This document shows positions 1 to 6,700 of a stretch of 15,884 nt of DNA, in pieces; the first letter of the stretch is position 1, and every line of letters begins with the position of its first letter. Below the pieces are notes generated by a model. That model was not told the DNA's origin and ran no database searches. It saw only the letters and a program-made list of their open reading frames with translations. Made by a program: the position numbers and the translations under genes. This stretch comes from DASSJT01 sp035691065 (GTDB lineage Bacteria > Actinomycetota > Actinomycetes > Actinomycetales > Dermatophilaceae). The DNA lies in contig DASSJT010000182.1 of the NCBI GenBank assembly GCA_035691065.1, forward strand, positions 1 through 15,884. The letters are read 5' to 3'.

Positions 1-1
1 C

Positions 2-235
2 GAGGGGTTCCGGGTGCCGGCGGGGCAGGCGTATGTGGCGGTGGAGTCGGCCAAGGGGGAGCTGGGCTGCCATGTGGTCTCCGACGGTGGGACCCGCCCC
101 TACCGGGCCCATTTCCGGGACCCCTCCTTCAACAACCTCCAAGCCCTGAGCGCCATGTGCGAAGGAGCGCCTTTGGCCGATGTCATCGTCGCCATCGGCT
201 CGCTCGACCCCGTCATGGGAGGTGCGGACCGGTAG
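2..235 (+). CDS. nuoD: NADH-quinone oxidoreductase subunit D, C-terminal fragment
   Basis: The frame is open from the left edge and ends at TAG 233-235, giving the last 77 residues of a larger protein. The C-terminal signature of the 49-kDa/NuoD family is clear: a DGGTRPYR-type segment, then HFRDPSFNNLQ, then an end in SLDPVMGGADR. NuoD is a peripheral-arm subunit of respiratory complex I and, with NuoB, forms the quinone site next to cluster N2. The family is usually about 400 residues, so most of the gene lies left of the window. In standard nuo operons nuoD is followed by nuoE. Here it is followed by a short tandem repeat and then a gene on the opposite strand, so this copy ends its transcription unit. 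It may be a second, solitary nuoD or part of a rearranged operon; the window cannot tell which. Confidence 0.93.
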   Translation, partial: EGFRVPAGQAYVAVESAKGELGCHVVSDGGTRPYRAHFRDPSFNNLQALSAMCEGAPLADVIVAIGSLDPVMGGADR

Positions 236-245
236 CTCGCACCGC

Positions 246-302
246 GGCCCCTGAACGGTGGCCCCTGAACAGCTGGCCCTGAACAGCTGGCCCCTGAACA
301 GG
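246..302. repeat. Four-copy tandem repeat, unit about 14-15 bp
   Basis: Four head-to-tail copies of a TGGCCCCTGAACAGC-like unit fill the gap between the nuoD stop and the stop of the minus-strand gene. The first copy ends in CGG instead of CAG, and the third lacks one C. It contains no gene. It could arise by slippage. No hairpin followed by a T-tract is visible. Confidence 0.8.
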
Positions 303-1307
303 TCAGGACGGGTTCGCTGGCGGCCACTCGCCGACCCGCCCGTCAAGGGACTCCCGGATCAGGTCGGCATGCCCGTTGTGCCGGGCGTACTCCTCGATGA
401 GGTGGACCAGAACCCATCGCAGTGTGTAGACCCGCCCGTCCCGGGTGCCGGCGTCGTCGAGCTGGCGCCGGGCGATGACCTCGTCGCAGGCGCGGACCTC
501 CGACTCCCAGGCCCGGCGGGTGTCGGCCCAAATGACGTCATGGAGCTCGGTGAACTGACGGTCCCAGTCGGAGGTGTCGGAGTAGTAGATCCGTGGTGCG
601 TCCTCGCCGGCCAGGGTGCGCCGCACCCAGGAGCGCTCCACGTCGGTCAGGTGACGGACGATGCCCATCAGGCTCAGGCTCGAGGCCGCGACCGAGTCGG
701 TGCGCAGGGCGGCGTCGCTCAGCTCCGAGCACTTCCAGGCGAGGGTTTCCCGCTGTCGTCGGAGGAACCCCATGAGCAGGTCTCGCTCTTCGTCAGGACG
801 CCGCTCGTCGTCCCGACCCGGCTCTTGGCTCGCATGCGGCTCCTCGTCCGGGATCCCTTGGGCGAGTCGGTGATGGTGGGCCAGCCACCGTCGGGTGATC
901 TCCTCCTCAGTGGCGTCGGCGTACGCGGGTGACACCAGCTCGTCGGCTGCATCCACGTCGACCACCACGGCTGCGAGAGCGCGCGCGGCCGAAGCCGAGC
1001 CTTGGCGCTCGAAGTCGCCCAGAACCGCTGCGAGCTCGGGCCCGCCGTCGACAACGCGCCCCCGTCCGGTGAATCTCCACCCCCGTCGCCGGATCGGGTC
1101 GACCACGTTGACCACGACTGCGGGGTTCCGCCTCAGGTTGCCCACCGTGGCATGCGAGCTCAGGTGGAGGAAGACCAGCTGGCTCGTGCCCCACGGTCGG
1201 GTCGTCCCCTTGGGTGAGAGCGCCGGGCGGCCCTCGGGGCTGACGGTGGCGACGAATCCAAGTCGCTGCTCCGACACCACTCTTCGCATCTGTCGGCTCA
1301 GTTCCAT
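303..1307 (-). CDS. Fusion: pyridoxamine-phosphate-oxidase-like (FMN split barrel) domain + DinB/DUF664 domain
   Basis: This is a 334-residue protein of two parts. Residues 1 to about 130 look like a PPOX-type flavin split barrel: LGFVATVSPEGRPALSPKG, then NLRRNPAVVVNVVDP and FTGRGRVVDGG. Residues 145-175 form a charged, low-complexity linker. Residues 175-330 match the DinB-like four-helix family (DUF664), with LMGIVRHLTDVE and VLVHLIEEYARHNGHADLIRES; His219, His302, His310 and His313 are metal-ligand candidates. The family's enzymes include thiol-dependent transferases, so a mycothiol- or flavin-linked detoxification role is possible, but substrate and reaction are unknown. ATG 1307 is chosen because the split-barrel homology begins there; the frame continues upstream without recognisable protein. 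No good Shine-Dalgarno precedes it, but TAGCCT lies 7 nt upstream, as for a leaderless start. A 74-nt gap separates it from the upstream membrane-protein gene. Confidence 0.82.
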   Translation of the reverse strand: MELSRQMRRVVSEQRLGFVATVSPEGRPALSPKGTTRPWGTSQLVFLHLSSHATVGNLRRNPAVVVNVVDPIRRRGWRFTGRGRVVDGGPELAAVLGDFERQGSASAARALAAVVVDVDAADELVSPAYADATEEEITRRWLAHHHRLAQGIPDEEPHASQEPGRDDERRPDEERDLLMGFLRRQRETLAWKCSELSDAALRTDSVAASSLSLMGIVRHLTDVERSWVRRTLAGEDAPRIYYSDTSDWDRQFTELHDVIWADTRRAWESEVRACDEVIARRQLDDAGTRDGRVYTLRWVLVHLIEEYARHNGHADLIRESLDGRVGEWPPANPS

Positions 1308-1314
1308 CCGAGCG

Positions 1315-1320
1315 AGGCTA
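1315..1320 (-). promoter_or_regulatory. Possible -10 box (TAGCCT) for a leaderless start at 1307
   Basis: On the minus strand, TAGCCT is followed by 7 nt and then ATG 1307, fitting the TANNNT-N6/7-RTG arrangement of leaderless actinobacterial genes. I cannot see a convincing -35 box, so this is tentative. Confidence 0.35.
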
Positions 1321-1381
1321 CGCGTCGCAAGGAGAGCCGGCCATCGAATCCGGGGCAGCGACAGGAGGTCACCACCGCGGG

Positions 1382-1843
1382 TCACGGACGCGCAGTCGCC
1401 TGCCCCGAGCCAGCAATGATGAGCACCAAGCCGGCCGCGGCCGAGATGGCGAGGGCGCTCAGGCTGGTCGCGATGTCGACCCGACTGAGGCCCGTCGTGT
1501 GAGCGACGTGGTAGGCCAGGTGCGGCACGGCATACACGCTCCAGGCCAGGCCGAGGGCCTGGAGCGGCACGCGCCTCCTCCACGCCTCCACCGCCATCAC
1601 GAGCAGGGCGAGGTGCAGGAGCCCCACGTCCGTCACGAAATGCGGGTCCACCGGCTCCGACCGGGCGATCCAGCTCAGTCCCCATCCGGGGAAGCTCCGC
1701 GCGAACGAGCCCGGGGCGGCAGCCGCCCAGAACCCGACGTAGACCGTCTGGGCAAGCACGACGGCCAGTGCCGAGCGGGCGACGGCGGCAGGCGTCCGGC
1801 TGCGCCCGCTGTGGGCCGTGTCGGGGGAGGGCGGAGTCCCCAT
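1382..1843 (-). CDS. Small four-helix membrane protein of unknown function
   Basis: A 153-residue protein. After a polar N-terminus of about 20 residues (MGTPPSPDTAHSGRSRTPAA) come four hydrophobic stretches: ALAVVLAQTVYVGFWAAAAP, then around DVGLLHLALLVMAVEAW, then QALGLAWSVYAVPHLAYHVAH, and last SLSALAISAAAGLVLIIAG. The His residues in the third helix (PHLAYHVAHTTG) and the DVG-LHLAL pattern recur in small uncharacterised actinobacterial membrane proteins, but I cannot name a function. ATG 1843 is preferred over ATG 1864 because AAGGAG lies 7 nt upstream of it. It is transcribed toward the split-barrel/DinB gene. That gene starts 74 nt downstream of this stop, so the two may form a unit, although the second also has its own possible promoter. 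Confidence 0.75.
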   Translation of the reverse strand: MGTPPSPDTAHSGRSRTPAAVARSALAVVLAQTVYVGFWAAAAPGSFARSFPGWGLSWIARSEPVDPHFVTDVGLLHLALLVMAVEAWRRRVPLQALGLAWSVYAVPHLAYHVAHTTGLSRVDIATSLSALAISAAAGLVLIIAGSGQATARP

Positions 1844-1874
1844 GGCTTCTCCTTCGCTCAGCATGACGCCTCGA

Positions 1875-1903
1875 ACGCTAGGCGCCGCCGCACGGCCCGT
1901 CCA
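1875..1903 (-). promoter_or_regulatory. Candidate promoter for the membrane-protein gene
   Basis: On the minus strand, TGGACG (1903-1898) is separated by 17 bp from TAGCGT (1880-1875). This would start transcription near 1868 and give a leader of about 25 nt containing the AAGGAG ribosome-binding site. It lies between the gene and the large palindrome, so the palindrome would be upstream of the transcript. Confidence 0.4.
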
Positions 1904-1922
1904 TCCGCAGCATCGCCGGTTC

Positions 1923-1938
1923 GCCCGAGACTTCGGGC
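1923..1938. repeat. Small inverted repeat beside the large palindrome
   Basis: GCCCGA and TCGGGC flank a 4-nt GACT loop. It lies 1 nt left of the 56-nt palindrome, so the two form a double-hairpin block in the divergent intergenic region. Confidence 0.6.
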
Positions 1939-1939
1939 A

Positions 1940-1995
1940 CCGTGGTGAGGGAGAGGTATGCCGGGTGCTCACGGCATACCTCTCCTTCACCATGG
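1940..1995. repeat. Large extragenic palindrome, 24-bp stem, 8-nt loop, GTATGCCG arms
   Basis: Arms 1940-1963 and 1972-1995 pair over 24 positions: 22 Watson-Crick and two G-T. The loop is GGTGCTCA (1964-1971). The inner arms carry GGTATGCCG facing its complement. The flanking genes diverge from this spot, so it is not a terminator for either of them. It has no T-tract. It shares GGTATGCCGGG with the second palindrome at 12209-12243, suggesting a repeated extragenic element. The rest of 1844-2106 holds no gene I can support. Confidence 0.85.
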
Positions 1996-2106
1996 CCAGT
2001 GGCGCGGCGACTGCCGCCATCCCGGCAACCCCCGGTGCGCGCGACTGCTGCTGCTCCTCGACACTGATGCCGTCAGGAGCCCGACCAGAACCAGGGAGAC
2101 CTACCC

Positions 2107-3729
2107 GTGGCCCCAGCTGAACCGCCGGTCGACCTCCTCTTCCGCGGCGGCACGATCTGGGCCGCCGAGGCTGGGACACCCGCCCCGGGCGCGGTTGCCG
2201 TGGGCGGCGGGCTGGTACTGGCGGTCGGCGCCGAGGCCGAGGCGCTGGCCGACCGCGCAACCGAGGTCGTGGACCTCAAGGGCGGCGCCCTCCTGCCCGC
2301 CTTCGGCGACGGTCACGCCCATCCGATCTTCGGCGGGCTGGCAGAGCGGCTCGCGCCGATCCGGCACGAGAGGTCGGTCGAAGGCGTGGTGCGCGCGGTT
2401 GCCCGCTGGGCCGACGAGCACCCGGACGAGTCGTGGATCCGCGGCGACGGCTACGACCCGACGCTGGCACCTGGTGGCGTCTTCGACGCCCGGTGGCTCG
2501 ATGCCGCCGTCACCGACCGGCCGGTCTGGCTGCGCGCCAGCGACTACCACACGGCGTGGGTCAACACCCGGGCGCTCGAGCTCGCCGGTCTCACGGACGC
2601 GACACCACAGCCGCCTGACGGCGAGGTCGTCCGGCGTCACGACGGCACCGTCGCGGGAACCCTGAGGGAATGGGGCGCCTGGTCGCCGGTGGCGGCGGTT
2701 GCCCCTCCCATCGCGCCACAGGTGCTCGTCGACTCGCTGCTCGAAGCGGCCGTCACGTATGCCCGCCTGGGCGTCACGTGGGTCCAGGACGCCTGGGCCG
2801 ACGTCGAGTCCGTGGACACCTGGCTGGCGGCGGCGGCGACCGGGCGCCTCACCGTGCGCGGCAACCTCGCCCTGCTGCTCTCGACCGCCTCGTGGGTGGC
2901 CGACCTCGAGACCGCTGCAGCGCAGCGCGACCGAGTGGCGGACCACGGTCGCGGGCTGGTCACCGCCCACACCGTCAAGCTCTTCGCCGACGGCGTGATC
3001 GAGGCGGGCACGGCGGCGCTCCTCGAGCCCTACGACGACTGCCCGCACTCGAAAGGCCTGCCGAACTGGGCTTGGGAGGACCTCACCCAGGCCGTCGTGG
3101 CGGCCGACGCGCTGGGGCTGCAGGTCCACATCCATGCCATCGGCGATGCCGGGGTGCACGCGGCGCTCGACGCAGTCGAGGCCGCAGCGCACGGGAACGG
3201 CGCCCGCGACCGCCGCCCGGTCATCGCCCACGCGCAGCTGGTCCACCCTCGGGACCTGCCCCGCTTCGCCGAGCTGGGTGTGGTCGCCAATTTCGAGCCG
3301 CTGTGGGCCTGCCGGGACGAGCTGATGACCACACTCACCGAGCCGAGGCTCGGCCCGGCGCGCTCGGCCCTCCAGTACCCGATCGCCTCGCTCCTGCGCT
3401 CTGGCCACGTGTCGTTCGGCTCCGACTGGCCGGTCAGCTCGGCCGACCCGCGGGCGGGGATCGCGGTGGCGGTCAAGCGCGAGGTGCCGGGATCGCGACC
3501 CGGGGCCGGCTGGTTGCCACACGAGCGACTCAGGGTGGCGGAGGCGGTCCACGCCTACACGGCTGGCGTGGCGTACCAGGCGTTCGACGAGGATCGCTGG
3601 GGGCAGATCCGCCCGGGGGCCCGGGCCGACCTGGTCTGGCTCGGGGCCGACCCGAGGGCGGTGGCCCCCCACGAGCTGCCCGACGTGGCGATCAGGGGCA
3701 CCTGGCTGGCCGGTCGGCGCACCGCCTGA
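2107..3729 (+). CDS. Amidohydrolase family protein, YtcJ-like (amidohydrolase 3)
   Basis: A 540-residue metal-dependent hydrolase of the TIM-barrel amidohydrolase superfamily, close to the usual YtcJ/AepA-like length. Visible landmarks: an N-terminal small-domain strand (LLFRGGTIWAAE), the DGHAH metal motif (His70, His72), Lys291 in KLFADGVIEAGTAAL, VHIHAIGDAG (His341, His343), VIAHAQLVHP (His375), FGSDWPVSS (Asp440), and the C-terminal IRPGARADLVWLG return to the small domain. The family hydrolyses C-N bonds such as N-substituted formamides; the substrate cannot be read from the sequence. No signal peptide is seen, so it is probably cytoplasmic. The start is GTG 2107, with AGGGAG 9-14 nt upstream, immediately before the conserved N-terminus. 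A strong hairpin follows 14 nt after the stop, so it is probably a separate transcript from fgd. Confidence 0.88.
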   Translation: MAPAEPPVDLLFRGGTIWAAEAGTPAPGAVAVGGGLVLAVGAEAEALADRATEVVDLKGGALLPAFGDGHAHPIFGGLAERLAPIRHERSVEGVVRAVARWADEHPDESWIRGDGYDPTLAPGGVFDARWLDAAVTDRPVWLRASDYHTAWVNTRALELAGLTDATPQPPDGEVVRRHDGTVAGTLREWGAWSPVAAVAPPIAPQVLVDSLLEAAVTYARLGVTWVQDAWADVESVDTWLAAAATGRLTVRGNLALLLSTASWVADLETAAAQRDRVADHGRGLVTAHTVKLFADGVIEAGTAALLEPYDDCPHSKGLPNWAWEDLTQAVVAADALGLQVHIHAIGDAGVHAALDAVEAAAHGNGARDRRPVIAHAQLVHPRDLPRFAELGVVANFEPLWACRDELMTTLTEPRLGPARSALQYPIASLLRSGHVSFGSDWPVSSADPRAGIAVAVKREVPGSRPGAGWLPHERLRVAEAVHAYTAGVAYQAFDEDRWGQIRPGARADLVWLGADPRAVAPHELPDVAIRGTWLAGRRTA

Positions 3730-3743
3730 CGTGTCTGGCGCCT

Positions 3744-3766
3744 GGGCCAAGTCCTTGCCTTGGCCC
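3744..3766 (+). terminator. Hairpin after the amidohydrolase gene
   Basis: GGGCCAAG and CTTGGCCC form a perfect 8-bp stem around a 7-nt loop, 14 nt after the stop codon. There is no T-run, as is common in high-GC actinobacteria. The following 3767-3820 is a C-rich stretch with near-repeats of GGCCCCGCCC and AGGGCACCGCCG. I see no gene in 3730-3962. Confidence 0.6.
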
Positions 3767-3947
3767 CGCCCAGGCCCGCGGGAGGCCCCGCCCCAAGGCC
3801 CCGCCCCAGGGCACCGCCGCAGGGCACCGCCGGACGTCTGCCCGAGGCTGACCGCGCCTCAGCCCGATGGACCACCCCGGCGGCGGTCAGGCAATGATGG
3901 GGCGAAGTGCCCGTGGCCCACTGGCGGTCGCGGGCAGGCCCGAGCGC

Positions 3948-3955
3948 GGAGGTGG
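3948..3955 (+). promoter_or_regulatory. Ribosome-binding site that fixes the fgd start
   Basis: GGAGGTGG ends 7 nt before GTG 3963. The same frame contains an ATG 96 nt further upstream, but the sequence between has no resemblance to Fgd proteins. Confidence 0.7.
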
Positions 3956-3962
3956 CGGTGTC

Positions 3963-4997
3963 GTGACAGAGTCGGTGAAGATCGGCTACAAGGCGTCGGC
4001 AGAGCAGTTCGCCCCCGAGCAGCTCGCGGAGTATGCCCTCCTCGCCGAGGAGGTGGGGCTCGACAGCGTGACCATCTCCGACCACTTCCAGCCCTGGCGG
4101 CTCACGGGCGGCCATGCCCCGAACTCCCTGGCCTGGCTGGCCTACGTCGCGGCGCGCACCGAGCGCGTCCTCCTGGGCACCTCGGTCATGACCCCCACCT
4201 TCCGCTACAACCCGGCAGTCGTGGCGCAGACCTTTGCGACGCTCGGCTGCCTGGCCCCTGGCCGCGTGCTCCTCGGAGTGGGCACCGGCGAGGCGCTCAA
4301 CGAGGTCGCCGTGGGCTCGGTCGACGAGGGGAGCTGGCCGGAGTTCAGGGTGCGGTTCGCCCGCCTGCGCGAGGCCGTGACCTTGATGCGCCGGCTGTGG
4401 ACCGAGGAGAGCGTCACCTTCGAGGGCGAGTACTTCCACACCGAGGACGCCCGCATCTACGACCGCCCGGAGCGCCCGGTCCCTGTGTACGTCGCCGCCG
4501 GCGGACCGCTGGTGGCCCGGTATGCCGGCCGGGTGGGCGACGGCTTCATCTGCACCTCGGGCAAGGGCCGGGAGCTCTATGCCGACCAGCTGATCCCTGC
4601 AGTGGCCGAGGGGCGCGGGAAGGGTAGCCGGGCCGGAGAGCCGATCGACCGGATGATCGAGATCAAGCTCTCGTGGGACCCCGATGCGGACCAGGCACTG
4701 GAGAACACCCGGTTCTGGGCGCCCCTGTCCCTGTCTGCCGAGCAGAAGCACTCCATCCACAGCCCTCAGGAGATGGAGCGGGCGGCCGACGAGCTGCCGA
4801 TCGAGCAGGTGGCCAAGCGGTGGATCGTCTCCGCTGACCCCGGGGAGGTCGTCGAGGCGGTGCGGTTCTACACCGACCTCGGCTTCGACCACCTGGTGTT
4901 CCACGGCCCCGGCGACGACCAGGAGCGGTTCCTGCGGACCTTCGCCGAGCAGGTGGTTCCCGGACTGCGCGAGCTCACGCCCGGCGGTGTCGGTTGA
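3963..4997 (+). CDS. fgd: F420-dependent glucose-6-phosphate dehydrogenase
   Basis: A 344-residue protein of the luciferase-like monooxygenase fold. It oxidises glucose-6-phosphate to 6-phosphogluconolactone while reducing cofactor F420, making it the cell's main source of F420H2. Similarity to mycobacterial Fgd1 is strong throughout: IGYKASAEQFAP at the N-terminus, SDHFQPWR (His41, Trp45), LLGTSVMTPTFRYNPAVVAQ, GVGTGEALNE (Glu110), AAGGPLVARYAGRVGDGFICTSGKG and RFWAPLSLSAEQKHSIHSP. The His, Trp and Glu match the family's catalytic residues (His40, Trp44 and Glu109 in M. tuberculosis). Length is near the usual 336. It is cytoplasmic. The stop codon TGA overlaps the TTG start of the racemase gene by 4 nt, so the two are translationally coupled. 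The gene implies that the organism makes F420. Confidence 0.95.
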   Translation: MTESVKIGYKASAEQFAPEQLAEYALLAEEVGLDSVTISDHFQPWRLTGGHAPNSLAWLAYVAARTERVLLGTSVMTPTFRYNPAVVAQTFATLGCLAPGRVLLGVGTGEALNEVAVGSVDEGSWPEFRVRFARLREAVTLMRRLWTEESVTFEGEYFHTEDARIYDRPERPVPVYVAAGGPLVARYAGRVGDGFICTSGKGRELYADQLIPAVAEGRGKGSRAGEPIDRMIEIKLSWDPDADQALENTRFWAPLSLSAEQKHSIHSPQEMERAADELPIEQVAKRWIVSADPGEVVEAVRFYTDLGFDHLVFHGPGDDQERFLRTFAEQVVPGLRELTPGGVG

Positions 4998-6127
4998 GCG
5001 GGCCGCTGGAGGGGGTCCGGGTCGTCGAGCTGGCGGGGATCGGCCCGGCGCCGTTCGCCGCGCTCCTGCTCGCGGAGCTGGGAGCCGACGTGGTGCGCAT
5101 CGAGCGCCCCGGCGGGGCGAGCGCCCTGGGCGCGAGTGGCATCGGGCTGAACCGCTCGCGGCCCAACGTGGCCGTCGACCTGAAGTCCGCCGAGGGGATC
5201 GCCGTCGTGCAGCGCCTCGTCGACGCTGCTGACGTCCTCGTCGAAGGACTGCGGCCCGGCGTCACCGAGCGCCTCGGCCTGGGCCCCCGGGAGTGCCTGG
5301 AGCGCAATCCCCGGCTGGTCTACGGCCGGATGACGGGCTGGGGGCAGGACGGCCCGTGGGCGCAGCGAGTGGGACACGACATCACGTATGCCGCGGTCAC
5401 CGGTGCGCTGCACCTCGTCGGGGAGCGCGAGCGGCCGGTGCCGCCGGTCAACGTGCTCGCCGACTTCGGCGGCGGGAGCCTCTACCTCGTCATGGGCGTG
5501 CTGGCCGCCCTCCACGCCCGCACCCGGACCGGGCGCGGGCAGGTGGTCGACGCGGCGATGGTCGACGGGGCCGCTTCCCTGGTCACGATGGTCTACGGGA
5601 TGTTCAACGCGGGGCTCTGGCAGGACGAGCGAAAGGCCAACCTGATCGACGGCGGCGCACCGTTCTATGACACCTACGAGTGCGCCGACGGCAAGTTCGT
5701 GGCCGTCGGAGCCCTCGAGCCGCAGTTCTACTCCGCCCTCCTCGACGGCCTCGGGCTCTCGCTCGAGGAGCCGCAGTACGACCTGCGTGCCTGGCCGAGC
5801 CACCGGGAGGCCATCGCGAAAGCCTTTGCCACCCGCACCCGTGACCAGTGGGCCGCCGCCTTCGAGGGCACCGACGCCTGTGTGGCCCCGGTCCTCAGCC
5901 TCGCCGAGGCCCCGCACCACCCGCACCTCGCCGCCCGCGGCACCTTCGCCGAGCTGGACGGCCACCCGGTACCGCGCGTCGCACCGCGCTTCTCGGACAC
6001 CCCAGGCCGCGAGCCCACGGCCGAGCCCGCCGTCGGTGCCGACACCACGGCATACCTCTGCTCCCACGGTTTCACGCGCGCGGAGGTGGACGCTCTCCTC
6101 GCGTGCGGTGCGGTCGTCCAGTCATAA
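4994..6127 (+). CDS. mcr: Alpha-methylacyl-CoA racemase (CaiB/BaiF CoA-transferase family III)
   Basis: A 377-residue protein that opens with PLEGVRVVELAGIGPAPFAA, a characteristic racemase N-terminus. It continues with ADVVRIERPG, EGLRPGVTERLGLGP, YGRMTGWGQDGPW, GHDITYAAVTGALH, DFGGGSLYLVMG, GRGQVVDAAMVDG and GGAPFYDTYECADGKFVAVGALEPQFY. His128, Asp157 and Glu242 correspond to the catalytic His126, Asp156 and Glu241 of M. tuberculosis Mcr. The enzyme epimerises (2R)- and (2S)-methylacyl-CoA so that branched fatty acids and sterol side chains can enter beta-oxidation. The start is TTG 4994, overlapping the fgd stop in TTGA; only a weak GGCGGTG precedes it, consistent with translational coupling. 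Codon use looks like that of its neighbours. A CoA-transferase function is possible, but the three active-site residues favour the racemase. Confidence 0.9.
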   Translation: MSGPLEGVRVVELAGIGPAPFAALLLAELGADVVRIERPGGASALGASGIGLNRSRPNVAVDLKSAEGIAVVQRLVDAADVLVEGLRPGVTERLGLGPRECLERNPRLVYGRMTGWGQDGPWAQRVGHDITYAAVTGALHLVGERERPVPPVNVLADFGGGSLYLVMGVLAALHARTRTGRGQVVDAAMVDGAASLVTMVYGMFNAGLWQDERKANLIDGGAPFYDTYECADGKFVAVGALEPQFYSALLDGLGLSLEEPQYDLRAWPSHREAIAKAFATRTRDQWAAAFEGTDACVAPVLSLAEAPHHPHLAARGTFAELDGHPVPRVAPRFSDTPGREPTAEPAVGADTTAYLCSHGFTRAEVDALLACGAVVQS

Positions 6128-6131
6128 GGTT

Positions 6132-6161
6132 GGGCTACCTCGGGCTAGGTCGGGCTACCTC
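6132..6161. repeat. Three 10-bp tandem units at the convergent gene ends
   Basis: GGGCTACCTC, GGGCTAGGTC, GGGCTACCTC in succession, starting 5 nt after the racemase stop and running over the stop codon of the DUF1801 gene. ACCT and AGGT in neighbouring units can pair, but the stem is too short to call a terminator. Confidence 0.65.
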
Positions 6162-6559
6162 GGCTGCCGGCCGGCCTTGATCTTGCGCCAGCCGCCCGCG
6201 CGGTTGTTGGCGATGATCTGCCGGAACATCGCCGACAGCGCGGGTGCGTTCAGCGTCTCGCCCTCGTAGACCGCCACGGTGCGCGCGGTCTGGTTGTCGT
6301 GGCCGCCGGTGATGATGCCCTCGGGATCGGGCACGATCCCGCCGTCGTACAGGAACACGTTGACGTGGTCTCGGGTGGCGAGGAGGGCGCAGATGTTCCC
6401 CTGGAGCACGAAGTAGGGCTGCACCGAGCGCTTGATCGTCTCCACGACTTCGGGATCGGCGCCGTGCGCGAGATCCCGTACCTCGCGGCAGATCTCCTGC
6501 TGCCAGTCCGGCAGGCCGTCGATGTAGGCATCCACGCGTGGGTCCACGTCGTAGGTCAC
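6155..6559 (-). CDS. DUF1801 family protein (YdhG-like)
   Basis: A 134-residue cytoplasmic protein. It shows the DUF1801 pattern: DPRVDAYIDGLPDWQQEICREVRDL near the N-terminus, then VETIKRSVQPYFVLQGNICALLATRDHVNVFLYDG, and a basic C-terminus (NNRAGGWRKIKAGRQPR). The family adopts a YdhG-like fold and has no firmly assigned biochemical function. The start is uncertain: GTG 6559 and GTG 6547 both precede the conserved part and neither has a clear Shine-Dalgarno. The frame continues upstream to 6697 without recognisable protein. It is convergent with mcr, 27 nt away, and divergent from the pirin gene. Confidence 0.78.
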   Translation of the reverse strand: MTYDVDPRVDAYIDGLPDWQQEICREVRDLAHGADPEVVETIKRSVQPYFVLQGNICALLATRDHVNVFLYDGGIVPDPEGIITGGHDNQTARTVAVYEGETLNAPALSAMFRQIIANNRAGGWRKIKAGRQPR

Positions 6560-6687
6560 CTGACCACGGTAGGTCAGGGGGAGGGTCGGCGCGCCCGTCG
6601 AGCCCAAGACCAGCTGGCCGTATGCCGGGGGTCGGCTCGCCGGCAAACGGCACCTCGTCGCACCTCGCCGGTGGGTGGACGCGACCG

Positions 6688-6700
6688 TACGATCCAACGG
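6688..6700 (+). promoter_or_regulatory. -10 box for a leaderless pirin transcript
   Basis: TACGAT (6688-6693) is followed by exactly 6 nt and then GTG 6700, so the expected transcription start is the first base of the start codon. No Shine-Dalgarno is present. A -35 box is not clear. The same arrangement recurs at 11049 and 12780. Confidence 0.5.

Noticed and set aside
1308..1685. N-terminal extension of the split-barrel/DinB protein
   Set aside because: The frame is open, but the translation is Arg/Gly/Pro-rich, overlaps the membrane-protein gene and lies before the natural start of the split-barrel domain.
2101..3750. Minus-strand open frame of 549 codons opposite the amidohydrolase
   Set aside because: The plus-strand frame has clear amidohydrolase motifs in the right order; the antisense frame is low-complexity and matches nothing recognisable.
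3767..3820. C-rich near-repeats resembling a CRISPR or minisatellite
   Set aside because: The units are irregular and about 10-12 bp long, with no spacers. This is simple low-complexity GC-rich DNA.
3555..6067. Long minus-strand frames opposite fgd and mcr
   Set aside because: Both plus-strand proteins match well-known families along their full length; the antisense translations have no coherent domain.
6555..6576. Three TGACC/GGTCA half-sites near the DUF1801 start
   Set aside because: GGTCA-CC-TGACC and TGACC-N6-GGTCA overlap, but the half-sites are only 5 bp, partly within the possible coding sequence, and no regulator is in view. Not listed as an operator.
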